A stretch of DNA of 64,000 bases from Flaccisagitta enflata (GCA_965153355.1 OZ231126.1:49228001-49292000); one strand, 5' to 3'. Positions 30,880 through 43,115 are shown, counted from the stretch's first letter. A program made the numbers and translations. Notes: a model not told the origin generated them from the letters alone.

Positions 30880-33800
30880 AGACAGGTGAGGATATTTTTG
30901 AGATAGAAAAAAGTTTTGGGATTAAAAAAATATATTCGACGATTGATGATTGATGATGAGGTGGAAAAAACAAAAGATTGACATAGAGAAAAGTAGAGAC
31001 ATCTTGAAAGAAAAAAGATAAAACAAACAAAAGACTAAGGTGAGGAAACATTCTGGGGATGTAAATAATAAATGAATGATATAGATGAAACAAACGATTT
31101 ACATAGAGATAAGTGGAAAGACTATCAAAGGGGAAAAAAAAGACTTCTACAAACAAAAGATAGTGATAAGTGAGGACACACTTTGGGGATGAAAAAAAAT
31201 CCTTAGAAATAGTGAGTGAGGACATTCTTTGAAGAGAAAAACAAAAGACTATCAAAGAAAAAGGGTCTGGTGAGTGAGGACATCTATTGAGAAAAAAAAA
31301 AGACTACTATAAACAAAAGATAGTGGTGAGCGAGGACACACTTTTGGGATGAAAAAAAATCCTTAGAAATAGTGAGTGAGGACATTCTTTGAAGAGAAAA
31401 ACAAAAGACTATCAAAGAAAAAAGGTCTGGTGAGTGAGGACATCTATTGAGAAAAAAAAAGACTACTACAAACAAAAGATAGTGGTGAGTGAGGAAACAC
31501 TTTTGGGATGAAAAAAGATCCTTAGAAATTGTGAAAGAGGACATTCTTTGAAGAGAAAAACAAAAGACTATCAAAGAAAAAGGGTCTGGTGAGTGAGGAC
31601 ATCTATTGAGAAAAAAAAAGACTACTACAAACAAAAGATAGTGGTGAGTGAGGACACATTTTTGGGATGAAAAAAAATCCTTAGAAATGGTGAGTGAGGA
31701 CATTCTTTGAAGAAAAAAACAAAATACTATCAAAGATATAGGTCTGGTGAGTGAGGACATCTATTGAAAAAAAAAAGACTACTACAAACAAAAGATAATG
31801 GTGAGTGAGGACACACTTTTGGGATGAAAAAAAATCCTTAGAAATTGTGAGTGAGGACATTCTTTGAAGAGAAAAACAAAAGACTATCAAAGAAAAAGGG
31901 TCTGGTGAGTGAGGACATCTATTGAGAAAAAAAAAGGCTACTACAAACAAAAGATAGTGGTGAGTGAGGACACACTTTTGGGATGAAAAAAAATCCTTAG
32001 AAATGGTGAGTGAGGACATTCTTTGAAGAGAAAAACAAAAGACAATCAAAGAAAAAAGGTCTGGTGAGTGAGGACATCTATTGAGAAAAAAAAAAGACTA
32101 CTAGAAACAAAAGATAGTGGTGAGTGAGGACACACTTTTGGGATGAAAAAAGATCCTTAGAAATTGTGAGTGAGGACATTCTTTGAAGAGGAAAACAAAA
32201 GACTATCAAAGAAAAAGTGTCTGGTGAGTGAGGACATCTATTGAAAAAAAAAAGACTACTACAAACAAAAGATAGTGGTGAGTGAGGACACACTTTTGGG
32301 ATGAAAAAAAATCCTTAGAAATGGTGAGTGAGGACATTCTTTGAAGAGAAAAACAAAAGACTATCAAAGAAAAAGGGTCTGGTGAGTGAGGACATCTATT
32401 GAGAAAAAAAAAAGACTACTACTAACAAAAGATACTGGTGAGTGAGGACACACTTTTGGGATAAAAAAAAATCCTTAGAAATGGTGAGTGAGGACATTCT
32501 TTGAAGAGAAAAACAAAAGACTATCAAAGAAAAAAGGTCTGGTGAGTGAGGACATCTATTGAGAAAAAAAAGGACTACTACAAACAAAAGATAGTGGTGA
32601 GTGAGGACACACTTTTGGGATGAAAAAAAATCCTTAGAAATGGTGAGTAAGGACATTCTTTGAAGAGAAAAACAAAAGATTATCAAAGAAAAAAGATCTG
32701 GTGAGTGAGGACATCTATTGAGAAAAAAAAAAGACTACTATAAACAAAAGATAGTGGTGAGTGAGGACACACTTTTGGGATGAAAAAAAATCCTTGGAAA
32801 TAGTGAGTGAGGACATTCTTTGAAGAGAAAAACAAAATACTATCAAAGAAAAAAGGTCTGGTGAGTGAGGACATCTATTGAGAAAAAAAAAGACTACTAC
32901 AAACAAAAGATAGTGGTGAGTGAGGAAACACTTTTGGGATGAAAAAAGATCCTTAGAAATTGTGAAAGAGGACATTCTTTGAAGAGAAAAACAAAAGACT
33001 ATCAAAGAAAAAGGGTCTGGTGAGTGAGGACATCTATTGAGAAAAAAAAAGACTACTACAAACAAAAGATAGTGGTGAGTGAGGACACATTTTTGGGATG
33101 AAAAAAATCCTTAGAAATGGTGAGTGAGGACATTCTTTGAAGAGAAAAACAAAAGACTATCAAAGAAAAAGGGTCTGGTGAGTGAGGACATCTATTGAGA
33201 AAAAAAAAGACTAACACTAACAAAAGATACTGGTGAGTGAGGACACACTTTTGGGATAAAAAGAAATCCTTAGAAATGGTGAGTGAGGACATTCTTTGAA
33301 GGGAAAAACAAAAGACTATCAAAGAAAAAAGGTCTGGTGAGTGAGGACATCTATTGAGAAAAAGAAAAGACTACTACAAACAAAAGATAGTGGTGAGTGA
33401 GGACATCTATTGAGAAAAAAAAAGACTACTACAAATAAAAGATAGTGGTGAGTGAGGACACACTTTTGTTATGAAAAAAAATCCTTAGAAATGGTGAGTG
33501 AGGACATTCTTTGAAGAGAAAAACAAAAGACTATCAAAGAAAAAAGATCTGGTGAGTGAGGACATCTATTGAGAAAAAAAAAGACTACTACAAACAAAAG
33601 ATAGTGGTGAGTGAGGACACACTTTTGGGATGAAAAAAAATCCTTAGAAATGGTGAGTGAGGACATTTTTTGAAGAGAAAAACAAAAGACTATCAAAGAA
33701 AAAAGGTCTGGTGAGTGAGGACATCTATTGAGAAAAAAAAAGACTACTACAAACAAAAGATAGTGGTGAGTGAGGACACACTTTTGGGATGAAAAAAAAT

Positions 33801-34685
33801 CCTTAGAAATGGTGAGTGAGGACATTCTTTGAAGAGAAAAACAAAAGACTATCAAAGAAAAAAGGTCTGGTGAGTGAGGACATCTATTGAGAAAAAAAAA
33901 GACTACTACAAACAAAAGATAGTGGTGAGTGAGGACACACTTTTGTTATGAAAAAAAATCCTTAGAAATGGTGAATGAGGACATTCTTTGAAGAGAAAAA
34001 CAAAAGACTATCAAAGAAAAAAGATCTGGTGAGTGAGGACATCTATTGAGAAAAAAAAAAGACTACTACAAACAAAAGATAGTGGTGAGTGAAGACACAC
34101 TTTTGGGATGAAAAAAAATCCTTAGAAATGGTGAGTGAGGACATTCTTTGAAGAGAAAAACAAAAGACTATCAAAAAAAAAGGTCTGGTGAGTGAGGACA
34201 TCTATTGAGAAAAAAAAAGACTACTACAAACAAAAGATAGTGGTGAGTGAGGACACACTTTTTGGATGAAAAAAAATCCTTAGAAATTGTGAGTGAGGAC
34301 ATTCTTTGAAGAGAAAAACAAAAAACTATCAAAGAAAAAGGGTCTGGTGAGTGAGGACATCTATTGAGAAAAAAAAAGACTACTACAAACAAAAGATAGT
34401 GGTGAGTGAGGACACACTTTTGGGATGAAAAAAAAACCTTAGAAATGGTGAGTGAGGACATTCTTTTAAGAGAAAAACAAAAGACTATCAAAAAAAAAAA
34501 GGTTTGGTGAGTGAGGACATCTATGGAGAAAAAAAAAGACTACTACAAACAAAAGATTATGGTGAGTGAGGACACAATTTTGGGATAAAAAAAATCCTTA
34601 AGAAATAGTGAGTGAGGACATTCTTTGAAGAAAAAATTGTAGAATATTGTTTGTTTGTTTTGATGGTGAGTGAGGACAAAAAAAA
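30880..34685 (+). repeat. ~159-bp higher-order satellite array of three ~53-bp monomers
   Basis: About 22 tandem units. Each unit holds three monomers that all begin GGTGAGTGAGGACA: A (then CACTTTTGGGATGAAAAA, ~46 bp), B (then TTCTTTGAAGAGAAAAACAA, ~58 bp) and C (then TCTATTGAGAAAAAAAA, ~54 bp). The central units are nearly identical; the left edge (30880..31200) and the last ~120 bp are degenerate. At 33340..33450 monomer C is doubled. Phe/Leu-rich frames on the minus strand arise because 159 is divisible by three. Confidence 0.95.
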
Positions 34686-34919
34686 AGGGAAGGAAAAAAA
34701 AAATAAAAAAAATTTACCCAGGACTAAGTGGATCTTGCTTCGCTGCGATCCACAAAAAAAAATCAGCTGTGGCGCACTGTGTGCAATGATTATGCTTTTT
34801 TCTTCTTTCCTTTTCTTTTCTTTTTTGCCTTTATTAACTAGACGTTCTCTCAACCCTGTTACCCTGTTCATCCTGCATTATCCGTGCTATTCTTTCTCTA
34901 CTTTTCATTTTTTTGTTTG

Positions 34920-34928
34920 CTCTCTCTC

Positions 34929-34966
<38 letters not shown>
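34920..34966 (+). repeat. (CT)n microsatellite
   Basis: About 23 CT units with one CACT interruption. Confidence 0.95.
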
Positions 34967-34973
<7 letters not shown>

Positions 34974-35070
34974 CCTTTGATGCCCGTAAAACAGGGAGGG
35001 GAACTTAGCGCAGCGGGGCTTGTGGCGGTTTCAGAGTCCTTTCAATGGAGAAAGGTTCCGCATTTCAAAG

Positions 35071-35071
<1 letters not shown>

Positions 35072-35161
<90 letters not shown>

Positions 35162-35228
35162 AAGATAGAAATACAAAGAGACAAAGAGGCAAACTGACAG
35201 ACAGACAAGACAGAGTTAACAGAGTTAC

Positions 35229-35318
<90 letters not shown>
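35072..35318 (+). repeat. two (GA)n arrays with 75-bp spacer
   Basis: GA at 35072..35156 and 35234..35318, separated by a GACA-rich spacer. Confidence 0.96.
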
Positions 35319-35320
<2 letters not shown>

Positions 35321-35570
35321 GGCAAATTTGACCATACCATGCATGAAAGTTGGTTATTGAATATCTTTTTTCTTGCCTCCAGGCCTAGTTTCCCTCCAAC
35401 TCACATTTCCAAAGAATAATCACCCCCCAAAAAATTCAGTCTATGAATCAAATTTCCAACTTTTCTATGTTTTGAAAAAAAAACCTTTGAAAACAAAACG
35501 AGAATCATGAATGGACTCCCTTATCCCCTTTCAGTTTTACTCCACTTGAGAATGAAAAGAGAGAAAAAAA

Positions 35571-35573
<3 letters not shown>

Positions 35574-35646
<73 letters not shown>
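35574..35646 (+). repeat. (GA)n microsatellite
   Basis: About 36 GA units passing into GACA-type units. Confidence 0.96.
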
Positions 35647-35651
<5 letters not shown>

Positions 35652-35732
35652 GTGAGATAGGGAGACAGAGACAGAGGCAAAAGAGAGTCAGGGATAGACA
35701 GAAAAACAGACAGAGAAATAGAGCACACACAC

Positions 35733-35890
35733 ATGTCCGTCCGTCCGTCCGTCCGTCCGTGATGATCGAGTTGAAAAGTGTGAAAACGCGCGTTTATGAT
35801 GCTGCAGTTATGATTGTCTGGGTGTGGCTTAGTGAGCATGGGGTGGGATAGGGTATGGATGGGGGTTGTATGCCCCTGCCCAACCGTCCG
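35733..35890 (-). mobile_element. (GTCC)n tract with hairpin-repeat-like flank
   Basis: Six GTCC units (35737..35760), then a G-rich region (GGGTGGGATAGGGTATGG) and CCCCTGCCCAACCGTCCGCA, resembling the internal part of the GTTGCG subfamily at 7226. The terminal hairpin is absent. Confidence 0.4.
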
Positions 35891-36060
35891 CATCACTCGT
35901 TCAACAACGATGCGCAAACACGAGTGAAGAATAACAATCTTCTCCACGGTTTGACTTTAAGTATCTTTTTTTCGTTTTGTCAAGAAAAAAAATTAATTTG
36001 GTTTACGACTAACATAAAAAAGTCTGTTATAATTCATGAGAGTTGCTTCAGTAAAGAAAG

Positions 36061-36329
36061 GACAAGGCCAAGAGATGTCTAATAGATGCGTCCCCTTATA
36101 GGAGAAATATAGGAGATAAAAGAGATAAAAGAGACAAAAGAGACACAAGAGACGTAGGAAATATAGTAGATATGAAGAGAATTAAGAGACATCAAGAGAA
36201 ATGAAGAGAAATGAAGAGAACACCTTAGAAATCGGGTTTAGAAATTTTCGTGTGACGGACATACAGACAGACAGACAGACAGACAAAGGGAAACACCCTC
36301 TTATAGAGATGCGAGGACGCATCTAAAAA
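36061..36329 (+). mobile_element. HINE-like hairpin repeat, ATGCG variant
   Basis: ACAAGGCCAAGAGATG start, a degenerate (GAGACAAAA)n purine array (36110..36215), (GACA)5, CCTCTTATAG and hairpin AGATGCG-AGGA-CGCATCT (36307..36324) plus AAAAAG. Confidence 0.75.
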
Positions 36330-36540
36330 GAGGAAATGACCGATTGTATTAATTTTCTCTCTTGTAATATCAGTATGCAATGTACCACGCATGGCAAGAT
36401 CTAAGCTCCAGCATTTAAGATCTTTACTTAACGGTAAGAAGAGAGTCAATAAGGCTGCGGAAACAATCGCTTGAATTTTAAGAATATCTAAATGTATTTA
36501 CCACATGCGGATGTCTCATTGGGAGAAAAAGATTTTTCAT

Positions 36541-36559
36541 AGAAAGAAAGAAAGAACGA

Positions 36560-36639
<80 letters not shown>

Positions 36640-36640
36640 A
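36541..36640 (+). repeat. (GAAA)n microsatellite
   Basis: About 24 GAAA units with one GAAC. Confidence 0.97.
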
Positions 36641-36736
36641 GCGAGATCTCTCCAACTTGAAAACTTTCAAAAAGTTCCTTTTTTTATTAGTTTTCATCGC
36701 AGTGAGAAGTTTGGAAACTCCGTCTGAATTTTTTTT

Positions 36737-36769
36737 NNNNNNNNNNNNNNNNNNNNNNNNNNNNNNNNN
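36737..36769. other. assembly gap (33 N)
   Basis: Run of N between a T-run and TTAAAATTTTG; its true length is unknown. Confidence 0.99.
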
Positions 36770-37200
36770 TTAAAATTTTGGCAAATCTCAGGCTCATGTC
36801 TCTTATAAACTGGTCTCTTATATAAAAAAAAGTGTATCTCTACTGAATCGACAGAAGTCTGTCCTGTGTACCTTTCAACAGCTGACTAACATTGACCTCC
36901 ATAATTTGATAGCAATAGATGAAACTCTAATTGGCAATCAACAGAAAAAAAAAACAAACCACGAACGTGACATGCAATTGGTGTTGGTTACTTAATTGTC
37001 TAATTTGTCTGATTAGGAAAACGACGAAGGAGGAAATAAATCATTTTTGAGTTTCATAACCAATCATTCACTGACCAGCCGCTTAATTGGCTTCATTACT
37101 GGGCCATCAATCATAAATGAGCTCTATCAAACCTCAGACGAGGTCAGACTTGCACGGCTACTTAGACGCGTGTGAGAACACTGGAGATGCGATAGAAATA

Positions 37201-37380
37201 CAGTTGAACCCCACAATAATGGAAATCCGCCTATAATGTACGCACAACTTTGGCCTACTTGAATTATTCAATATCTTTTCTTATATTGGCATTGATCAAA
37301 TCCACAATTTTGCCATCAGCCAAAAGTTTTTTTTTTGCTATTCAGTTTTTTTGGCTGATATTAAAGTGTCCGGTGAGCCC
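37201..37380 (+). mobile_element. left-end fragment of CAGTTGAACCCC element
   Basis: TA then CAGTTGAACCCCACAATAAT and CCGCCTATAATG, matching the ends of the complete copy at 51067..51473. The matching right end is not found. Confidence 0.55.
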
Positions 37381-38468
37381 AGTATGATAAGTTCTGAACT
37401 CATGAAAAAACAAAAACATACTGCTAATTGATGAAAAATGTCAGTCGATTGAGATCCGTTATTGCAATTCTTTGATAAAGCTTCATAGATCAGGATCTAA
37501 AACCATCATAACGAGCGGAATATAACCATTAACAAATACTAACAAATACTATCAAATGCTATCAACACTACTCCACTGATCAACTTACCAAATTAGGAAT
37601 GATTTGTGGATCCAATCAGCAGGGATCCAAATATCGGAGAAAAATCGGAGAAAAAAACAAACAATCAAATTCGTGAGAGAAAGATGAAGAGATTCGCGTG
37701 AAGGTTTTGCGCAAAAGTCAAGATTTTTACAACTTAGTACAAGTCTGGATTATCGAACGATCGAAAGAAAGAAAGAGAGAAAGAAGGATTTCTCTTTGAG
37801 TTCATTTGAGTCAATTATGAATTCGTTGATGCGTGAAGAAGCGCGAGATTGGATCATTGATAAAACAAAGGAAAAAATACTGCGTTTGTGCTGATGATGA
37901 TGATTATGATGATGATGATGATAGTGTTGGAATTGTTCAATGATGATTATTGTAATGTTGCGTTGGTTCTGTTATGTATTTTACTTTGTTGCTTTGAATG
38001 AATGATGCTTGATGTTAGTTGATATCGTGTTGTTGCAGTTGTGGTTTGGTTATTTTTTGGTATACAATTGTTTATATCACAATGGATGTTTCTTTCTTCT
38101 TCAAGGTTGTTGCTTTATCAGGTTGATCATTACTTTTAAGCAGTTGGTTAAAGAAAAATTACAAGAGGAATTGAATGTCTCTTTTTTACACTACTCGATT
38201 TCCCTCCCGAGTATTTTTTCTTTAACCCAACAATACTTTTCTTTCTTTTTCCCCAAAAGTTGGAGGAAATCGAAGTGAAGAGCATTGGGCGACCCCAGTT
38301 TATATATACACGCTCTCTCTCTCTTTCCGCTCTTCCTCGGCGCGGCAGCCCGGGCGGAGATCGAAGGAGGGAGACAGAGAGACAGAGAGACAGAGACAGA
38401 GAGGAATGGATAGAGAGAGAGGGGAGAGGCGCGTTTGTTCTTGCGGAGGCGACAAGGAAGGAAAGGAA

Positions 38469-38469
<1 letters not shown>
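37381..38469. other. intergenic AT-rich DNA
   Basis: A (GAT)n patch at 37890..37925 and a (GACAGA)n patch near 38370. No gene recognised. Confidence 0.45.
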
Positions 38470-38559
<90 letters not shown>

Positions 38560-38815
38560 CAGACAGACTGACAGACAATGAGGATATGCGTCAGCGTTTT
38601 GACCCTTCATGTCGATCCGAAAGCGGAGGTTCACGGGAAGAAGAAGTCAAACATGAAATTCTGGATGAAGGAGGAGAGGGAGGAAAGGAAGAAGAAGAAG
38701 AAGAAGAAGAAGAAGAAGAAGAAGAAGAAGAAGAAGAAGAAGAAGAAGAAGAAGAAGAAGAAGATAAAAAAGAAGAATGAAAAAAAAAAAAAGAAGAAGA
38801 AGAAGAAGAAGGATA
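38470..38815 (+). repeat. (GA)n and (GAA)n arrays
   Basis: GA 38470..38557; GAA about 38690..38762 and 38792..38812. All Glu/Lys/Arg/Ser/Leu frames here are repeat artefacts. Confidence 0.96.
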
Positions 38816-39061
38816 GTCATCACCCAGGTCCTGCAAGTGGTAGAGCTATCTTTTTTATGATCTTTTAAAAAAACTAAACAATGATGAACCATATGGGGTG
38901 TCTAATGTTATCACTAATCACCAAGGTTGAATCGTGCACCTGAACAGCGGCGTAGAATAGTTAAGATTTTTAATACTGCTAATTCCTTATTTCAATTTGT
39001 GTTTATTTGAATTAATGTCCCAATGTAAACTAACTTATGCTTTTTACTGGATAAATTTCAA
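38816..39061. other. short unique stretch with hAT-like end motif
   Basis: Contains CAGCGGCGTAG at about 38946, the same terminal motif as the 2498..3257 element; no partner seen. Confidence 0.35.
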
Positions 39062-39260
39062 CAAGGCTTGATACACAGCCAAAAAGTTATCACTTGCAGG
39101 TTAAAACAGTAATGGGATAGGCCAGGGCTATTTTGAGATTGCGCAGGAACTGTAATGATCTAAAAACTACTTTTTGATCAATAGTATACCATCTGAAATT
39201 TTTGTATTACTCTTGTGCAGACAGATCTAGAGACTCACTCTCTGATAGAGTCGCTTAGCC
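39062..39260 (+). mobile_element. degenerate AACAAGGC-type hairpin repeat
   Basis: ACAAGGCTTGATACACAGCC start and CTCTGATAGAGTCGCTTAG near the end; hairpin decayed. Best matches the 598..853 copy. Confidence 0.45.
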
Positions 39261-39368
39261 AGTGATTGAGAACAGTGGTTTTACTTTGGTAAAACACCAC
39301 TTGATTTTGATCATTTCTAATAATAGACAATTCACTCTTTTTCTGTTTTCTCTTCTTTTCCTCCTTTT

Positions 39369-40011
39369 TGGGCAGCGGCCCCAAAGGGCACAAAGTTCTA
39401 TAAAATAGATGGGGACTTTCATTCATCATTCCATCTGTTTGCTGAGATGGCTATTTTAAAGCCTGTGAAGGTAGATTGGTTGATTTTAAGAGCGAGAGGG
39501 CTGAATTGGGTGCCTGAGAAGCCAGATTTGAGGCCTGAGAGGGCTGATTTGAAGCCCAGAAGGCCAGGAGGACTTTTTGGGCAGGTGCCCTGGAGGGGTC
39601 AATGACCTATGGTTCCACACAGGGTAATTTTTCCGATCTAATGTTTTCTCATCCCCTCCCCCGCAGCCTCAAATTAGGCCTATCAGACCCCAAATTAGGC
39701 CTCTCAGAGCCCACACCAGGCCTCGCAGACCCCAAATCAGGCCTCTCAGACCCCAAATCAGGCCTCACAGACCCCCAATCAGGTCTCTCAGACTCCAAAT
39801 CAGACCTCTCAGACCCCAAATTAGGCCTCTCAGAACCCAAATCAGGCCTCTCAGACCTCAAATCAAACCTTTCTGGCCTTGAACCAGGCTGTTTAAACCT
39901 CATTTCATGACCCAACATGTTATATCAAAGACCTCATACACATTCAACATGCAAAACAAAATTGTCCTGTGTGGAATCATAGGTCATCAGCCCCTCTGGG
40001 GCCGCTGCCCC
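39369..40011. mobile_element. GGGCAGCGGCCCC inverted-end element(s) with 21-bp minisatellite core
   Basis: Left end TTTTTGGGCAGCGGCCCC; a second, inner left end at about 39573 (GGGCAGGTGCCCTGG...GTCAATGACCTATGGTTCC) pairs with the right end GGAATCATAGGTCATC...GGGGCCGCTGCCC. The core (39680..39900) is a 21-bp tandem repeat, GGCCTCTCAGACCCCAAATC plus one base. Looks like one copy inserted in or overlapping another. Confidence 0.75.
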
Positions 40012-40308
40012 ATTACCTCAACACCACAATACTAAATGATATCAATGGGGCATTGCACACTCGACTGATTCGCAAAGGGTAATGAGCATCTAATCATGGG
40101 CTTTAATCCATCCTCAAATGGATATCCCTTGATTTAGAGATTACACATAAGAATTAGTCATAGCAACAACTAACTTAAAAGTTAAAATCGCCTGATTTCT
40201 ACAAAAGGATTTTCATCAGAAAAAAAAACAACTTCGCGATTTACAATTAAACAAAGTAAGTGTGATTGGGAACCGCTGACCATAATGACGCTTGAGCGAC
40301 CTGTTTTT

Positions 40309-40857
40309 TGGGCAGCGGCCCTGAAGGGGATGAAGTCCTGTAGAACACTGGGGCAATCTGTCAGTCTGTCTGTATGTCTGTCCGTCCGTCCATCTGTACG
40401 TACATATGTACATCTGTTCCCCCTACCCCATCCTTAGGGCTTCATCTCCCTAGGGGCCCAAATCCAAGCAAAATGGCCTCAATCTAAGCAAAATGGCCCA
40501 AATCCAAGCAAGATGGCCCAAATCCAAGCAAAATGGCCCAAATTTGCCTAGAAGACCTGCATTCTGGTCTGAGTTCCATCATTTTAGATTCTGCCTTCTG
40601 ATACCCAGATTCTGGCTTCTGATACCCATATTCTGGCTTCTAAAACCCACACCCTAACCTTAGAGACCCAGATCTTGATCACTGGGTCCCATATTCTAGT
40701 CTCTGAGTCCTAGGTTCTGGCTTAAAACACCTAAATCCGGGCCTCAGAGACTCAAATCCTTGCCTCAGAGACTCAAATCCTGGCCCCTGAGATTAAGAAA
40801 CTGGTCTCTGAGGCCCAGATTCTACAGGACTTTGTCCCCTTTGGGGCCGCGGCCCTG
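40309..40857. mobile_element. GGGCAGCGGCCC inverted-end element, subfamily A
   Basis: Left TTGGGCAGCGGCCCTGAAGG then GAAGTCCTGTAGAACAC; right CTACAGGACTTTGTCCCC then TTTGGGGCCGCGGCCC. Core has AAATGGCCCAAATCCAAGCA repeats and CAGATTCTGGCTTCTGATAC repeats. Flanks show the recurring CGCTGACCA...GCGACCTG motif. Confidence 0.8.
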
Positions 40858-41063
40858 CTCCCCCTCAACCTAAATCACATACTAATCAAGCAGGGCACGG
40901 GTACTGCTGACCACTTACTGCCTTTGGGCTGCTATTATTTGCTGGAACTTAAGTCCCAAAAATATTTGCGTCCCTATAAAAGGGACTGCCATGGCGTTCC
41001 GGCAGTCCCGTTTCCTACCTCGCTATTACTGAGGACATCAATGGTTTGGGTACGCTGCCCAAG

Positions 41064-41172
41064 GCGAAGAAGAAGAAGAAGAAAAAGAAGAAGAAGAAGA
41101 AGAAGAAGAAGAAGAAGAAGAAGAAGAAGAAGAAGAAGAAGAAGAAGAAGAAGAAGAAGAAGAAGAAGAAGA
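41064..41172 (+). repeat. (GAA)n microsatellite
   Basis: About 36 GAA units; the poly-Arg/Lys frame is an artefact. Confidence 0.97.
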
Positions 41173-41514
41173 GGTGGAAGATGGGGCGACGGAAAGGGAA
41201 GAAGATTTTGTGAGCTTAATTATAGGCAGCTGCTTTTACGTCCACACACATTTATGTTATAGAAGCAAAGATCCTTTCTTCGTCCCTCTCGACTTTTTCT
41301 CGATTTTCGATGTTCGTACATAAGATTTGGAGAAGTAAAAGAGGTCTTCTAGAAAAATGAAAGATAGAAAAATATCCGGACGGCAAAGTTGAAAGGGCGG
41401 AGGCCAAATCATGAGGCATCATAAATGACTAGATGCAATAGTCGCAAAAGCGTCAGATGGTCAGCGGTACCCGTGCCCTGCCTGTGTAGGTTGTGCTTAA
41501 AGTTGAGGAGAGCA

Positions 41515-41860
41515 GAGCAGTGGCCCCGAAGGGGTCAATGACCTATGCTTTCACACATATGGGGAATTTTCTCCTTCTCCTCCTCCTCCTCCCCCTGGGA
41601 TCCGGCTTCTTGGCTGAGATTTGGACTTCAAGGCTGAGATTTGCGCCTCAAGGCTGGGATCTCTGCCTCTAGGCTAGGATTTAGGCCTTGAGGCTAGGAT
41701 TTGGGTCTCGAGACTGGAATTTGGGCCTCGAGACTGGAATTTGAGGGGGGGGGGGACAGAGAAGAAGAAGGAGGAGAAGGAGGAGGAGAAGAAGAAGGAG
41801 AAAATTCCCCATATGTGTGAAAGCATAGGTCATCGACCCCTTTGGGGCCGCTGCCCAAAA
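41515..41860. mobile_element. inverted-end element, subfamily B, near-perfect ends
   Basis: Left TCAATGACCTATGCTTTCAC then ACATATGGGGAATTTTCTCC; right is its exact complement for about 40 bp, then CGACCCCTTTGGGGCCGCTG. Core is a ~20-bp tandem, GGCTGAGATTTGGGCCTCAA-like. The most recently active-looking copy. Confidence 0.85.
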
Positions 41861-42562
41861 ACCTGAAGTGGTGAGCGGAACAATTTGCTTTGTGTAAGTG
41901 GTGAGGTCGAGCAGGACCAGCAAGACATGGTAGCGAGTTTGAATAATTTGACCAACCCCCGCGCGTGCATGCTCACTCCATTTTATTGGTATTAGTTTTA
42001 TGGATCAGACATCATTGATCTGCCAAACGAAGGAACTCGCAGGACAGACATACATATCTATGAACGGAACGATGGATGGGGTGGTATCCAAAAAGTACCC
42101 TTCCTCTTACCCCCCCCCCCCCATCTCTAGTCGTTAAGGATTCTAACGTCTGGGCGAGAGTGTGTGCGAATGAGCCTTATTTCTCGGGCAAAGGATGAGT
42201 CAACCCTCTCAACTGAATCTCTTTGTTTTGAAACAAGAAACGGACGTAGGAGAAATTCATTGACGCAAGTTATGAAAAAAAGAAAAAAAAAGAGAAAGGG
42301 TCGAGGAAATGAAACAAAAGCGTCATGGACATAAATGAGGATGCAAATGAAATGAAACGGACGTCAGACTGAGAAGAGGCATACATGATCGAATGGCAAT
42401 AAAAACAGGTCGTATAAAAATGGGTAGCGCTCTGAGTTGGGTTGTTGGATAGATTAGTGAAGGTGGGTAGTGAGAAAAAAAAATGCTCTCTTAGAACATT
42501 CACTTGTAATTTCATTATGGAGGATACAGTGCAAATGCAGAACAGAAGTTTGCCTCTACTAC
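41861..42562. other. intergenic
   Basis: A short poly-C run at 42110..42122; otherwise unique AT-rich DNA with no recognised feature. Confidence 0.45.
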
Positions 42563-42759
42563 CGGTGCTTGCGATACGATTCGCCAAATGCTCTCTTCAT
42601 ATCCATCCCATCGTATGTAGTTGCATCTTTGAACACCAATAAAACCTTATAAAAATCAGCCGCGGACAATTGGAAAGAGCTGTAGTGTACATTGTACCAT
42701 GCAAACCCGCTCGCAACAAATAATGCGATGGACGGACGAATCAGTTGACGACATAGCGA
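42563..42759 (-). CDS. candidate coding exon of an unrecognised protein
   Basis: 197-nt open block with acceptor GGCCATTTCTAAG and donor CACCG|GTAGTAG. It encodes SLCRQLIRPSIALFVASGFA, then WYNVHYSSFQLSAADFYKVL and LVFKDATTYDGMDMKRAFGE, ending SYRKHR. Non-repetitive, with balanced codons and a mixed hydrophobic/charged pattern including a possible membrane segment (IALFVASGFAWYNV). I see no neighbouring exon I can join, and the family is unknown. It is the best orphan exon in the window. Confidence 0.4.
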
Positions 42760-43113
42760 CTTAGAAATGGCCCAAGTACGTGTCAAAATAAGCTCAAGCA
42801 ATGAAGGCGGGGGGAGGGGGAGAGGGAATCTGGAGGAGGTGTTCATTGGGTGTCTAAGTTCTGAATTGAATTGAATTCTCAGAAATTCAAAACAGACGAC
42901 AGCGTTCAGTTTAGATGCCTTTTAAACACAAGGGAAAAAAAAACAACCAAAAAAGGCAGAAAGTAAACAATAAAACAACTGGCAACAGGACCCCCGACAA
43001 TACCCCCCCCCCCTCTGCCTTCCCCTCGAGCTGCATCCCGGAGAACGAGCGCCCAAATACCCTCGAGCAGGATCCGTTTCCCTTGAAGGATCTCTTCATA
43101 AGGCTCACCGTTG

Positions 43114-43115
<2 letters not shown>

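Noticed and set aside
30860-34491. Repeated minus-strand frames with 53-residue periodicity (RMSSLTISKDFFSSQKC type)
   Set aside because: The period is the 159-bp satellite unit; A-run length changes shift the frame repeatedly and there is no start/stop conservation or codon-level constraint.
30880-34685. CRISPR-like array
   Set aside because: Spacing is regular but the 'spacers' are themselves repeated in a three-step order, and the context is eukaryotic; this is a satellite.
42911-43108. Possible exon around MKRSFKGNGSCSRVF / EEILQGKRILLEGIW (minus)
   Set aside because: Two overlapping frames look equally coding-like, there is no convincing splice pair, and it lies against a poly-G run and a (CT)n array.
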